Source: a virus. Taken from it: a DNA stretch of 34,500 bases. The notes beneath the pieces are model-generated. The model was given only the letters and a program-made list of their open reading frames with translations. It did not search any database and was not told where the DNA came from. The stretch covers positions 1 to 34,500 of IMG/VR virus record IMGVR_UViG_3300036878_000019; one strand, 5' to 3'. A program made the position numbers and the translations under genes. Positions 16,063 through 23,352 of this stretch are shown here, one piece after another. Positions within the stretch are counted from its first letter, which is position 1. Every line of letters begins with the position of its first letter.

Positions 16063-17634
16063 CTAGAACAACCTTCCCTGCTCGACGCGTTTCTGCGCCT
16101 CAGTTTGCACAGGTGGTTGGCGATATGTCACAGCAGAATCGGTCCGCGGCGCTGCGGCGCCTGGTTCCGGCGGCGGTTCGGACCATGGGCGCTCTGCTGT
16201 GAAACCGGGTGGCACCGCTCTTACCTGCCCATCGGCCGGAACCCGTAACTGTGACGCCGGCTCCCCGGACGGTTTCGGCGCCGGCGCTTTCGGCGGGGCG
16301 CCCGGACCGACAGCCGGCGTGGCTTCGGGTTCGCCGGGCGGTTTCGCCGGCAGCCCGAGGCGTTGCCGCAACGTCTGCTCAATCAACACATCCGGAGACA
16401 GCAACCCGGCCTGAACAAGCAAATTCAGTGAGGTTGCGGCGTCATCCTGGTCGGCGTCGATATCGTCGAACACCAGCTTCGGCGCCGGAACACCCGCACC
16501 GAAATTGATGTCCACCAAATCCTCCACAACATGCGCGTTCGCGATATTGCAGATGGACTGCGTGTACGCCTGCACCGCCTGAACAAACGTGTTCGCCTGC
16601 ACGCTTGCCAGCGCATACGAGCCGCCGCCGCCGGACAAGTTCAGGAAATGCGCCAGGCCGCCCAACGCGATGGAAGTGTCGTGGAAGTTGATGGCCTGCT
16701 GAATATCCGGCAGATTCCCCTGCACACCAAGCAACGCCATCGTCTGCCCCTGCGCCAACGTCACACCGGAATGCGGGCCCGCACGCAGCTGCGTCACAAT
16801 CTTCATCAACGCGTTGATTTCCTGCTGATCATCAGCCCGGGACGCCGTCGCCACCGGCAAACCCATACCGTTACGCTGCGCAGCCGCCGCCTGAATCCGC
16901 ATCAACAGATCCTTTAATAGCCAATGTTTGTACGAGCTGCGTAAGATCGATTTGCCTTGCCAGAAGCCGGGTTTCATGTTCCGGGTGTACACAACGAGCC
17001 GGTTGATGGGGATCTGGTTGTTACGGATCGTGGCCGCGGTCGACTGGCCCATGATGAGGCCCTGGCCGAAGAATGCGGGCGCGAGCTGCTCGATCGCGGC
17101 CAGGCCACCATCCATTTCGATGATGAACCGCAACAACGTCCACTGCGGGCGCGGCGCCAACTTCCGGATCGCATACCGGCGCGAACCATCCGAGGCATCA
17201 GCCACCCGCCGATACACCTGCTCAAAGTAAGAATGTCCAAATTGGAGTGTCGGGGAGGCGACGAGCTCGAGGTGATTGTTCCACGTGAACCGGTCCCGGC
17301 TGCGTTCGCCTTGGTTTTCGACGGCGTCGAATCCGATGATCGGGCAGTTCAGGTTCTGCGACACGAACTGGGTCACATCATCGGGGGCACCGTTGGGGTC
17401 GATCCGCCACGTCGTCGACCGGATCGGCAAACTGATCGCCTCGAGCAGTGAGGAGACCCGGGAGTCTTCGTTGTCCATCCGCGAATACACTGCGACCGAT
17501 GACGGCCACTGGAGTTCGGGGACTTGTTCGAACGGGTCCCAGTTGACCCAGCCATCAATGTTGGAGCCCTGGACGTAGCCCTGTTCCGTCGTATTGACGG
17601 CGGTCTGGGCCCGGGCTGTCATAACCCGCATCAT
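16063..17634 (-). CDS. Portal protein
   Basis: 523 residues, the dodecameric ring through which DNA enters and leaves the capsid. Portal-like features: an N-terminal region with DPFEQVPELQWPSSVAVYSRM and DSRVSSLLEAISLPI, IKxxxW-type core patterns (ILRSSYKHWLLKDLLM), and a central helical region (SGGGGSYALASVQANTFVQAV). The C-terminal 100 residues are Pro/Ala-rich and disordered. It lies directly before the protease, as is standard. Possible starts are ATG at 17634, 17631 or 17622; a palindrome covers the first two, and none has a good ribosome binding site. Confidence 0.88.
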   Translation of the reverse strand: MMRVMTARAQTAVNTTEQGYVQGSNIDGWVNWDPFEQVPELQWPSSVAVYSRMDNEDSRVSSLLEAISLPIRSTTWRIDPNGAPDDVTQFVSQNLNCPIIGFDAVENQGERSRDRFTWNNHLELVASPTLQFGHSYFEQVYRRVADASDGSRRYAIRKLAPRPQWTLLRFIIEMDGGLAAIEQLAPAFFGQGLIMGQSTAATIRNNQIPINRLVVYTRNMKPGFWQGKSILRSSYKHWLLKDLLMRIQAAAAQRNGMGLPVATASRADDQQEINALMKIVTQLRAGPHSGVTLAQGQTMALLGVQGNLPDIQQAINFHDTSIALGGLAHFLNLSGGGGSYALASVQANTFVQAVQAYTQSICNIANAHVVEDLVDINFGAGVPAPKLVFDDIDADQDDAATSLNLLVQAGLLSPDVLIEQTLRQRLGLPAKPPGEPEATPAVGPGAPPKAPAPKPSGEPASQLRVPADGQVRAVPPGFTAERPWSEPPPEPGAAAPRTDSAVTYRQPPVQTEAQKRVEQGRLF

Positions 17635-17642
17635 GCGGGTTA
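17622..17642. promoter_or_regulatory. Palindrome covering the portal start codons
   Basis: A perfect inverted repeat with arms TAACCCGCAT and ATGCGGGTTA around a single C. As RNA it would form an eight-base-pair stem with a five-base loop that holds two of the three possible portal start codons (17634 and 17631). It is not followed by a U-run on the minus strand, so it is not a classical terminator. It could control portal translation or bind a protein. Confidence 0.55.
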
Positions 17643-17649
17643 AGCGGCG

Positions 17650-17889
17650 TTATGTCACAGCAGAACGCCCGGCCGTGTCGGTCGGCGCCCGCGTCAAATT
17701 CTGTACGGTGTCGGTGTACACAACGCCATCCTTCTCAAAGCTCATTACCGCACCGGGAGCGATGACTTGCGGCATGTCGCCGGGCTCGCCGTCCGCCGAC
17801 GTTATGTCCCCGCTGATCAGGTTCTCGATGTACTGGACATAGTCGTCCCACGTGAGGCCCTCATCGTCCTCGTCTTCGTCAGGGGACAC
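17650..17889 (-). CDS. Small acidic protein upstream of portal
   Basis: 79 residues from a GTG at 17889. The N-terminus is strongly acidic (SPDEDEDDEGLTWDDYVQY) and the rest is a short strand-rich stretch with DMPQVIAPGAVMSFEKDG. An AAGGAG ribosome binding site at 17907-17902 comes before this GTG, and the repeated 13-bp element lies just upstream of it. A TTG at 17910 is an alternative start in the same frame. No function is recognised. It is one of five tiny genes between terminase and portal. Confidence 0.65.
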   Translation of the reverse strand: MSPDEDEDDEGLTWDDYVQYIENLISGDITSADGEPGDMPQVIAPGAVMSFEKDGVVYTDTVQNLTRAPTDTAGRSAVT

Positions 17890-17913
17890 TGCGTCGTCTG
17901 TCTCCTTCAAACT

Positions 17914-17926
17914 GTTAACCAGCGGT
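17914..17926 (-). promoter_or_regulatory. Start-associated element, copy 4
   Basis: On the + strand this reads GTTAACCAGCGGT, matching the element at 18117-18129 in 11 of 13 positions. On the coding strand it lies directly before the AAGGAG of the acidic protein gene. Confidence 0.5.
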
Positions 17927-18099
17927 CAGTCGAAGTGTTTACGCAGTTCGAGGTAGTCCTCATGCGCGAGGCGGCGGTTCTCATCTATTTCAACCTGGGT
18001 CCACCGCCCCGTGAGGATGCCGCGCTCGCAGCGCCAGCGATCGAGGCGGTCCAACCACGCCCATTGCGGAAGTCTCACGCGGGGATTCGGAAATCTCAT
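17926..18099 (-). CDS. 57-residue hypothetical protein
   Basis: A short frame starting at an ATG at 18099 in an ATGA overlap with the upstream gene, with a strong ribosome binding site (GAGGAG, seven bases before the ATG). It encodes a Trp/Arg-rich N-terminus (MRFPNPRVRLPQWAW), a C-R-W rich middle, and an acidic helical end (VEIDENRRLAHEDYLELRK). It looks like a small helical DNA-associated protein but no family is recognised. Its start element lies inside the 3' end of the upstream gene. Confidence 0.7.
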   Translation of the reverse strand: MRFPNPRVRLPQWAWLDRLDRWRCERGILTGRWTQVEIDENRRLAHEDYLELRKHFD

Positions 18100-18305
18100 C
18101 GCTTACTCCTCAAGTCGTTAACCATCGGGCTAAAGGCCGTACTCATCACGGGCGATCTGCTGGACCCCGCCTCAACCGTTTCGAGCCGTTTTAGAACGAG
18201 GTCCCGCGTGTCGTCTTCGTTGCCCCTTATCGCCTGGACTAACCGGAGCGACAGGTCGACTTCCAGCCTTTGCAGCAGCGGCAATATCGGGTGCTCGTCG
18301 CTCAT
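18096..18305 (-). CDS. 69-residue helical hypothetical protein
   Basis: It starts at an ATG at 18305 with an AGAGGAC ribosome binding site and the repeated element upstream. The protein is amphipathic and helical (ILPLLQRLEVDLSLRLVQAI, then TRDLVLKRLETVEAG), and could form a coiled coil. The last residues (SPMVNDLRSKR) are encoded by DNA that also contains the element of the next gene. It ends in an ATGA overlap. No function can be given. Confidence 0.7.
   Translation of the reverse strand: MSDEHPILPLLQRLEVDLSLRLVQAIRGNEDDTRDLVLKRLETVEAGSSRSPVMSTAFSPMVNDLRSKR
18117..18129 (-). promoter_or_regulatory. Start-associated element, copy 3
   Basis: GTTAACCATCGGG on the + strand, part of a perfect 16-base match (GTCGTTAACCATCGGG, 18114-18129) to the element at 18726-18741. 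It lies 17 bases upstream of the ATG at 18099, just before a GAGGAG ribosome binding site, although it is within the coding region of the previous gene. Confidence 0.6.
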
Positions 18306-18321
18306 GTTGTCCTCTCAGGCT

Positions 18322-18334
18322 GGTAACCAACAGG
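18322..18334 (-). promoter_or_regulatory. Start-associated element, copy 2
   Basis: GGTAACCAACAGG on the + strand, matching the consensus GTTAACCATCGGG in 10 of 13 positions. It is located 16 bases upstream of the ATG at 18305, in the short gap between two genes. Confidence 0.5.
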
Positions 18335-18511
18335 TTAGAGTTCGCCAGTTTCTTCTAGGTATGCCTCGACTGCTGCTTCGGCGGCACGTTCCAAGCTGGC
18401 GCGACCGTCGGGGTCTTGCGCCCCGTGGTCGTGAAGGTCGAAGTTATCGCCGTACAATTCGCGGCACATCGCGCGTGTGGCTGCCGTGACCGCGTCCGGG
18501 TTATAGTGCAT
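18335..18511 (-). CDS. 58-residue hypothetical protein
   Basis: Starts at an ATG at 18511 with GAGGAAGGA upstream and overlaps the previous gene by 11 bases. It begins MHYNPDAVTAATRAMCREL, then an acidic His/Asp-rich stretch, and ends with an Ala/Glu-rich helix (ERAAEAAVEAYLEETG). It is predicted to be a small acidic helical protein. This is the only gene of the group without a clear copy of the 13-bp element. Not assigned to a family. Confidence 0.65.
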   Translation of the reverse strand: MHYNPDAVTAATRAMCRELYGDNFDLHDHGAQDPDGRASLERAAEAAVEAYLEETGEL

Positions 18512-18713
18512 GTTTTCCTTCCTCAGACTGTTGTTCTGACTGACCGGCAACGCGGGAATGTGCCTGTAGCCAAATCTTGTGGATTGGCTTGTGGATGTGC
18601 ATGATCTCGCACGCCCGATCGTTGGCGGTGTCCGCGTTCGGGTAGAACTCGGTTTCGTGACGTTCGCCAGCGGTGTCGACCCAAACCACCTGCCGTTCAT
18701 CGTTGTTACTCAT
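18501..18713 (-). CDS. 70-residue hypothetical protein
   Basis: The first small gene after the large terminase. The ATG at 18713 has an AAGGAC ribosome binding site and the repeated element 15 bases upstream. It encodes a beta-like N-terminal part (RQVVWVDTAGERHETEFYP) followed by a helix (NADTANDRACEIMHIHK) and a Gln/Ser-rich tail. A longer frame upstream is shadow of the terminase end. The function is unknown. Confidence 0.7.
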   Translation of the reverse strand: MSNNDERQVVWVDTAGERHETEFYPNADTANDRACEIMHIHKPIHKIWLQAHSRVAGQSEQQSEEGKHAL

Positions 18714-18728
18714 GCTGTCCTTCTCGTC

Positions 18729-18741
18729 GTTAACCATCGGG
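18729..18741 (-). promoter_or_regulatory. Start-associated element, copy 1
   Basis: GTTAACCATCGGG on the + strand, in the 35-base gap between the terminase stop and the next ATG. It belongs to a 16-base perfect match with 18114-18129. It occupies the position just 5' of the ribosome binding site. Confidence 0.6.
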
Positions 18742-18748
18742 TTGTCAA

Positions 18749-20452
18749 TCAGAATCGGGCGTCGAGCGCGTCGAGGTCCACGCCGAATCCGTCGAACGCG
18801 GCCAGGTCGGTGACATCGCCGCGGCCACGATGCCCATACTCCGGGGCCGGCGCCCCAACCGACGGCGACGCCATCGGGCCGCGCTCCGACGCATACTCCA
18901 AAACACCCAGATAGACCAGCGTCATCGCCACCAAAGGGGCGATCGTCGCCCCGTCCCACGCGAAATCACCCCGCGGCAAATCCCGCTTAGTAGCTGATTC
19001 GATCGCATCAACCATCACCGGCTGCCCACCATGCGCGATGTCATCACCCTCAACCGCGTCCTCGAAACCCTTGCACGCCAACGCCATAAAATTCGTGGAG
19101 GTGACCTCCATCTCGATCCCAAGCTCTTTCACATACGGCCCGAGCCCGGCCGCCGCCGAACGCGCATCCACCAACACCGCAGCCGGATCCCACAACTCAA
19201 CCAACCCCACCAGATACGCCGCGACATCACCGATCATCGCCGCACGCCAAAACCCGACCTCGGCGAACACCCGACCATCCTCCGTGCGCCGACCACACGC
19301 AATCGCCCACCGCCGCCGACCCCGATACTCACGATCCACCGCAATCACAAAGTCACCCACCAACACCGGATACGGATCGACCCGCTGATCCCACACATCC
19401 AGATCCAGCGCCGAACCGCCGTCAGCCTCATCCGGCGCATACACACCCCAACCCATGTAGTCCGCATCGAAAATGGCCTGCTTCGCCGACGTCTTCGCCT
19501 TCTGCCGCTTGCTGCGAATCTCACGCTCATTCGTCGCCACCCCGTACGACGGCTGCGCCAACGCCCACGCCGCCGGATCATCACGCAACGAATCAGCCGG
19601 CGCCGCAAACAGGGCGTAAAACAAATCCGGGGCCCGATCATGCCCCAGCCGGTGCAAATCCGACAACGTCTGACAATTCGGGTGAATATCCAACACCGGC
19701 GGCGTCGACATATAGATGGTTTGCGGGTTCGCCGCCGCCGACTGCGCACCCGTCAAGTTCGCCTCCTGCCCGGCATCGACGTCATAGGCTTCGTCGATGA
19801 TCAGCAGATCCACCTCGGTGTAGCCACGACCGAAATCCTGCGAACGCGGCCCGAACTCACACTTGGCACCGTTGCGGAACAGGATATCGCCTCGGCTATT
19901 TGTCCAGGTAGGCTTGGCCAACAGTCGTCGCCTCAGAGATGGCACGCGGGCAATCACTGTGATAGTGCGATCCCAGACATCTCTCGCCGTTGAACCTCGC
20001 TGCGCCGTGTAAATGACCCGATCTGCGTGTTTAGCCATGCGCCACAAGATGATCAGGACAATCCCGAGCGTTTTCCCTTGCTGTCTAGTCGCCTCGACGC
20101 ACACGTCGCGATGTGTCCACAGGCGTTCGCCCCACTCGTTGATCTTCTGCCGCGAATGGATCGCGCGCATCATTTGCCACTGCCACGGCATGCATCGCAG
20201 GCCTATTCGCGCGCCAAATACTGCGGCATCATCGCCTTCGGATTCGTCACCCGGATGCCGCGACTCGAACTCGGGCTCCTGCCGCCCGGTCAACCGCGGC
20301 CACAACCCAACCCAATCCGGCCACTTCCCCGCGCCCGGCGACCGCGGCCCACGCTTCGACGGTTTACGGCGCTGGCGCGGCGCCGGCGGCGCGGCAACTG
20401 ACAATACCCACGCCGCCATCAGCGTGATGATCGTCAACAGCCGCTTAATCAT
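18749..20452 (-). CDS. Terminase large subunit
   Basis: 567 residues, the ATP-driven packaging motor and nuclease. The ATPase shows EATRQQGKT (Walker A region) and VDLLIIDEAYD (Walker B with catalytic Glu), followed by the TIYMSTPP coupling region. The C-terminal nuclease half has FVIAVDREYRG (first Asp) and AVLVDARSAAAG. The adaptor region before Walker A is CMPWQWQMMRAIHS. The start at 20452 gives an odd hydrophobic, signal-like N-terminus (LLTIITLMAAWVLSVAA) before a basic Pro-rich stretch; the true start may be further in, although no ATG occurs until the adaptor region. It is preceded by small terminase and HNH genes. Confidence 0.92.
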   Translation of the reverse strand: MIKRLLTIITLMAAWVLSVAAPPAPRQRRKPSKRGPRSPGAGKWPDWVGLWPRLTGRQEPEFESRHPGDESEGDDAAVFGARIGLRCMPWQWQMMRAIHSRQKINEWGERLWTHRDVCVEATRQQGKTLGIVLIILWRMAKHADRVIYTAQRGSTARDVWDRTITVIARVPSLRRRLLAKPTWTNSRGDILFRNGAKCEFGPRSQDFGRGYTEVDLLIIDEAYDVDAGQEANLTGAQSAAANPQTIYMSTPPVLDIHPNCQTLSDLHRLGHDRAPDLFYALFAAPADSLRDDPAAWALAQPSYGVATNEREIRSKRQKAKTSAKQAIFDADYMGWGVYAPDEADGGSALDLDVWDQRVDPYPVLVGDFVIAVDREYRGRRRWAIACGRRTEDGRVFAEVGFWRAAMIGDVAAYLVGLVELWDPAAVLVDARSAAAGLGPYVKELGIEMEVTSTNFMALACKGFEDAVEGDDIAHGGQPVMVDAIESATKRDLPRGDFAWDGATIAPLVAMTLVYLGVLEYASERGPMASPSVGAPAPEYGHRGRGDVTDLAAFDGFGVDLDALDARF

Positions 20453-20466
20453 CGGAAACCGCTGTG

Positions 20467-20958
20467 TCAGCCTGCGGTAGCGTTGAGTGCGGGTTGTGAG
20501 TAGTCGGGCAGCAGCGCCGGCATTTGGTTGGTTTCGTAGGCCGTCTCAACCATCGGCACGACTTCGTCAGCCACCGTGCGGCCGTTGGGCAGCACCAGGT
20601 GCGCCAGGAACTCGGCGTCGAATGTGACGATGCCGGATTCGACGGCTTCGAGCTTTGCCTTGATGACGAGGTTCAACGCGCGCCACTTCTGCTTGACTGC
20701 TTGTTCGTAGGCGGCCTCACGCTGGGCAGCGGTACGCTGGGTGCCGCGACTCGGCGTGTGAGTAAACTCGCGGTCGTCGCGATCAGGTAGCGGCAGCACG
20801 AATCGGACCTGGCGGTTGTTGATCTGGAATCCGACGATCGCGCGGGTCTGGTCATAGCCGTACATGAACTGTCGGGCACCGTAACGGGCCAAGGTGCGCT
20901 CGATCTCGGCTCGCGAGCGATCGGAGCCGACCTCGGTGCTGGCGGCGTATCTGGTCAT
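20467..20958 (-). CDS. Conserved phage protein between terminase subunits
   Basis: 163 residues. The sequence has the pattern of a conserved actinophage hypothetical protein: RSRAEIERTLARYGARQFMYG, then a strand pair (AIVGFQINNRQVRFVLPLP) and a helical region (WRALNLVIKAKLEAVESGIVTF, EFLAHLVLPNGRTVADEVVP). It is usually found beside early or terminase genes and has no assigned biochemical function. It overlaps the upstream gene by ATGA and stops 14 bases before the terminase start. The C-terminus (QMPALLPDY) is Pro-rich. Cytoplasmic, without membrane segments. Confidence 0.78.
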   Translation of the reverse strand: MTRYAASTEVGSDRSRAEIERTLARYGARQFMYGYDQTRAIVGFQINNRQVRFVLPLPDRDDREFTHTPSRGTQRTAAQREAAYEQAVKQKWRALNLVIKAKLEAVESGIVTFDAEFLAHLVLPNGRTVADEVVPMVETAYETNQMPALLPDYSQPALNATAG

Positions 20959-21410
20959 AGTCCCTCCATCACGTCGTCTTCATCGTTGCCGCCGCCGGGA
21001 ATGTTCGCCCGCTGGCGGTGGATGTCGGCCATCAGATGCCGCAACACCGTGGACAAGTTCCGCTCCTCAACCAGCGGCTTATCCACCCGCACATCCACCC
21101 GAACCTCCGCCACCGTCGGCGACAACTCCACCACCGAAACCGCATCCAACCGCAACCACACCGACTCATCAGCCGACAACAACCGATCCAACCCCTCAAG
21201 GCGATCCGCCACCCGCGCCGCCTGATTGATCAACACCGTCAAACCGTACGGATCCCCATCCTTCGCCAACTCGGTCCGCAACCGCTCACCAGCAGCCGGC
21301 GGCTTGCCAGCTGGTGCCCGACGACGCCCGGACGTCGCTGCTTTCACCCGCGCCGGCGCCTTCGCAACACCCTTCAATGGCGCACTTTTCGCCGCCTTCC
21401 GTGGCGTCAC
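20955..21410 (-). CDS. Terminase small subunit candidate
   Basis: 151 residues. A basic, Ala/Pro-rich N-terminal tail (residues 1-40, with KAAKSAPLKGVAKAP) could contact DNA. A helical core follows (DPYGLTVLINQAARVADRLEGLDRLLSADES) and then a strand pattern VWLRLDAVSVVELSPTVAEVRVDVRV. Position before the large terminase and the helical core agree with the small subunit that recognises cos DNA. The sequence does not show a clear HTH, so the call is by context. It is coupled by ATGA to both neighbours. Confidence 0.6.
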   Translation of the reverse strand: MTPRKAAKSAPLKGVAKAPARVKAATSGRRRAPAGKPPAAGERLRTELAKDGDPYGLTVLINQAARVADRLEGLDRLLSADESVWLRLDAVSVVELSPTVAEVRVDVRVDKPLVEERNLSTVLRHLMADIHRQRANIPGGGNDEDDVMEGL

Positions 21411-22447
21411 CCGACACCACCAATCAACGCCAACTGATCTCCGACACCTCGATTAGATTTACGTGAATTGCAAAGCCAATGCGAACACTGCACATTCACG
21501 TACAAATGGCCGCCCCCGAGCGACATAGGCACGATGTGATCCAACGACGCGCACATCTGATTCGGCCAACGATGGTGCGGATTCACACGCTTACGGCAGA
21601 TGCCACACACCCAGCCGTCACGCGCAAACACCTTCAGCGCACTGATCGGCTCATACACAACACCGAACCGTCGGGCACGCTTCCGATGATGCTCATGCGG
21701 CCGGCGCGGAGCGGAAACCGCTCGACGCCTCCAAACCTGATTCTCGGGGCACGCTCCGCAATGCATACGCTCATGTCTCGGCGACCGGGCGACCTCAAAC
21801 GCATCACCGCAGTGCTTACAGCAACGAATTGACCGTGGCCGATCCCGCCATGGTATCGATGTAGGCCGCTTCCGGATTGGATTGGCTCGACGACAATCCT
21901 GGCAACGAAGCCGACCTGGCGGCAACGAGCTCGGCGACGTTGCACACGGCTTCTTACAATCAGCGCACGGCGTGTACGGACCGAATTCCTTGCGTCGTTG
22001 ACGGAGTGCCCCAGCTTTGACTCGGGCCGTGTCCGACATCCGGGAACGACGGCACGCATGGCAGACGATCACAAGTGCCGATGCCGATGTGACCTGGCGT
22101 AGGGCACCACAGACTGAGCACGGTTGCTGATCGGGTCGCCCTGGGGTAGCCCTGGTCAGGTTTTTTTCGGAGAGGCCCCCTTTCTTTTTTTGCCTACCAT
22201 GCCTGGAGTCGCCCGGGGGGGTGTCCAGGACTTTTGGCCCCCCCGGTCGCTGGGGGTGGTGTCCTTCGGGTGGGGTGGTGACCACGGCGGCCCGGGGGTT
22301 GCGTGGGGTGGTGTCCTTCGCGGGGATGGTGACCGGGGCCGCGCGCGCTGTGTGTGTGGGTGGTGGCCTGTGGGGGTTGCCATGGTGACCGGTGTGGGGA
22401 CTGGTGTGGGTGTCGGGTGTGTCGTCGGGGACTGGTGTGGGTGTCAT
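21407..22447 (-). CDS. Zinc-finger HNH endonuclease
   Basis: The C-terminal 75 residues are an HNH nuclease: GWVCGICRKRV, DHIVPMSLGGGH with the first His of the motif, VNVQC with the Asn, then HWLCNSRK. Three similar CxxC-x16/17-CxxC fingers precede it (PCSVC...CHAC, PCADC...CQDC, RCCKHC...CGAC). HNH proteins beside terminase help packaging by nicking or cleaving cos DNA. The start is uncertain: ATG 22447 (ATGA overlap with the upstream HNH gene) gives a long Pro/His/Thr-rich N-terminus through a homopolymer-rich stretch. ATG 22039 would lose the first finger. The finger region argues for a start upstream of 22118, possibly by -1 frameshifting (see findings). Confidence 0.6.
   Translation of the reverse strand: MTPTPVPDDTPDTHTSPHTGHHGNPHRPPPTHTARAAPVTIPAKDTTPRNPRAAVVTTPPEGHHPQRPGGPKVLDTPPGDSRHGRQKKKGGLSEKNLTRATPGRPDQQPCSVCGALRQVTSASALVIVCHACRRSRMSDTARVKAGALRQRRKEFGPYTPCADCKKPCATSPSSLPPGRLRCQDCRRANPIRKRPTSIPWRDRPRSIRCCKHCGDAFEVARSPRHERMHCGACPENQVWRRRAVSAPRRPHEHHRKRARRFGVVYEPISALKVFARDGWVCGICRKRVNPHHRWPNQMCASLDHIVPMSLGGGHLYVNVQCSHWLCNSRKSNRGVGDQLALIGGVG
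22120..22443. other. Homopolymer-rich arm boundary, candidate cos/packaging region
   Basis: The stretch holds T7 (22161-22167), C5, T7 (22185-22191), G7 (22215-22221), C7 (22238-22244) and G5 runs within 100 bases, flanked by G/T-rich DNA on the + strand. The frames through it encode only Pro/His/Thr-rich sequence that does not look like a folded protein. It sits between the end of the early arm and the packaging genes, where cos lies in cohesive-end actinophages. The core cleavage sequence cannot be identified by eye. Confidence 0.4.
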
Positions 22448-22806
22448 GGTGTTGGCCAGTTCATGGCGAGGTGTCCGAGTTCGGTGTCTGGGTGTCCGTA
22501 TGGGTCGGTGATTGCTTCGAGGTTGTGGGGTTGTCTGGTTCGGGTTGGGTCGCCGATGCGTTTGTTGCACAGACTATGGAGCAGTTCGCTGGCGGTGGTT
22601 CGGGTTGGGTTGCCGTTGGGGTGGTGGGCGTGGAGTGGTTCGTTGTCCCAGTTGCGGGTTGGGTCTTTGTACATGGGTTGTCCGCATTCGCGGCATCGTT
22701 TGCCGTCGATGTGTCGGGTGAGTAGTCGTGCGCGGGTCTTTTGGTGCTGTTGTCCGTATCCGCGTTGGGTTGTGGTCTTGCGTGGTGTGGGCGTGCGGTT
22801 AGGCAT
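22444..22806 (-). CDS. HNH endonuclease, small
   Basis: 120 residues. It has a basic N-terminus (TPTPRKTTTQRGYGQQHQKTRARLL), then CRECGQPM, LHAHHPNGNPT with the HH pair of the HNH motif, and LHSLCNKRIGDPTRTR. This matches a short HNH protein with one CxxC zinc pair and a C-terminal Cys-Asn. It could cut DNA during packaging or act as a homing-type nuclease. It is the last gene of the early arm, and it overlaps the following frame by ATGA. Two HNH genes side by side at the packaging boundary is a common arrangement in actinophages. Confidence 0.85.
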   Translation of the reverse strand: MPNRTPTPRKTTTQRGYGQQHQKTRARLLTRHIDGKRCRECGQPMYKDPTRNWDNEPLHAHHPNGNPTRTTASELLHSLCNKRIGDPTRTRQPHNLEAITDPYGHPDTELGHLAMNWPTP

Positions 22807-22844
22807 GATGTGTCACCACGCGCCGATTGTGTAGCGAGGCAACA

Positions 22845-23051
22845 TCATCCGTGGATCACTTCCGTGTATGGGCCGTGGACGGGTAGTGGGTATGCGTGTC
22901 GTGCGGTGGCTTGGCGTTCTTCGAGGTGTTCGACTTGCCAGGCGCCGGTGAGTGTGGGGTGTGCGCGCCAGATGTCGTTGGCGGTGTCGATCCATACGCG
23001 GTCGAGGTGTTCTGGGGTGAGGCGGTCGACGACGGTTCGGTTAGTCGGCAT
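22845..23051 (-). CDS. 68-residue hypothetical protein
   Basis: Starts at an ATG at 23051 (MPTNRTVVDRL), overlapping the upstream stop by 11 bases. It contains LTPEHLDRVWIDTANDIWRAH and a C-terminal EHLEERQATARHAYPLP, a mostly helical small protein. A longer open frame upstream is shadow of the previous gene. No family is recognised. It lies 38 bases before the HNH gene start. Confidence 0.65.
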   Translation of the reverse strand: MPTNRTVVDRLTPEHLDRVWIDTANDIWRAHPTLTGAWQVEHLEERQATARHAYPLPVHGPYTEVIHG

Positions 23052-23352
23052 GTCTGACCTGGTTGTCGGGTGCGGTGTGTCGGCCTTGGTATTCGTGGCG
23101 TTGGGGTGGCCGTACTGTGTATGCCTCAACGGTTCCGGGGACGCGGTCTACGACGGTGGTTTTGGTGATGGTGAGCTTTCCGCGTTCGCCGATTGCGCCT
23201 TGTAGTTGTGTGAGGATCTCTTGCGCGTAGGGCAGTTGGTCTTGGTCGGCTTTGATGGCGAACTGTAAGGCGATCGCCGCGTGGGTGATGGTGATGTCGA
23301 CGAGGTAGAGGTCGCCGGGTCGTTCGAAGAACGCTTGCGCGTCGGTGCTCAC
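23041..23352 (-). CDS. 103-residue hypothetical protein
   Basis: It begins at a GTG at 23352 in a GTGA overlap with the zinc-ribbon gene. It has a clear alternating strand/helix pattern: FFERPGDLYLVDITITHAAIALQFAIKA, then LPYAQEILTQLQGAIGERGKLTITKTTVV. The end is basic and polar. No motif for nucleic acid or metal binding is seen. The open frame further upstream is Arg-rich shadow sequence. Not recognised. Confidence 0.68.
   Translation of the reverse strand: MSTDAQAFFERPGDLYLVDITITHAAIALQFAIKADQDQLPYAQEILTQLQGAIGERGKLTITKTTVVDRVPGTVEAYTVRPPQRHEYQGRHTAPDNQVRHAD

Noticed and set aside
17622-17642. Palindrome considered as a transcription terminator
   Set aside because: No U-run on the minus strand and it covers start codons of the next gene.
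19031-19993. A 320-codon + strand frame opposite the large terminase
   Set aside because: Arg/Pro/His-rich shadow of the terminase; the ATPase and nuclease motifs are on the minus strand.
22124-22834. A 236-codon + strand frame, rich in Gly, Val and Trp
   Set aside because: Composition simply reflects G/T-rich DNA of the arm boundary and antisense of the small HNH gene; no folding pattern.
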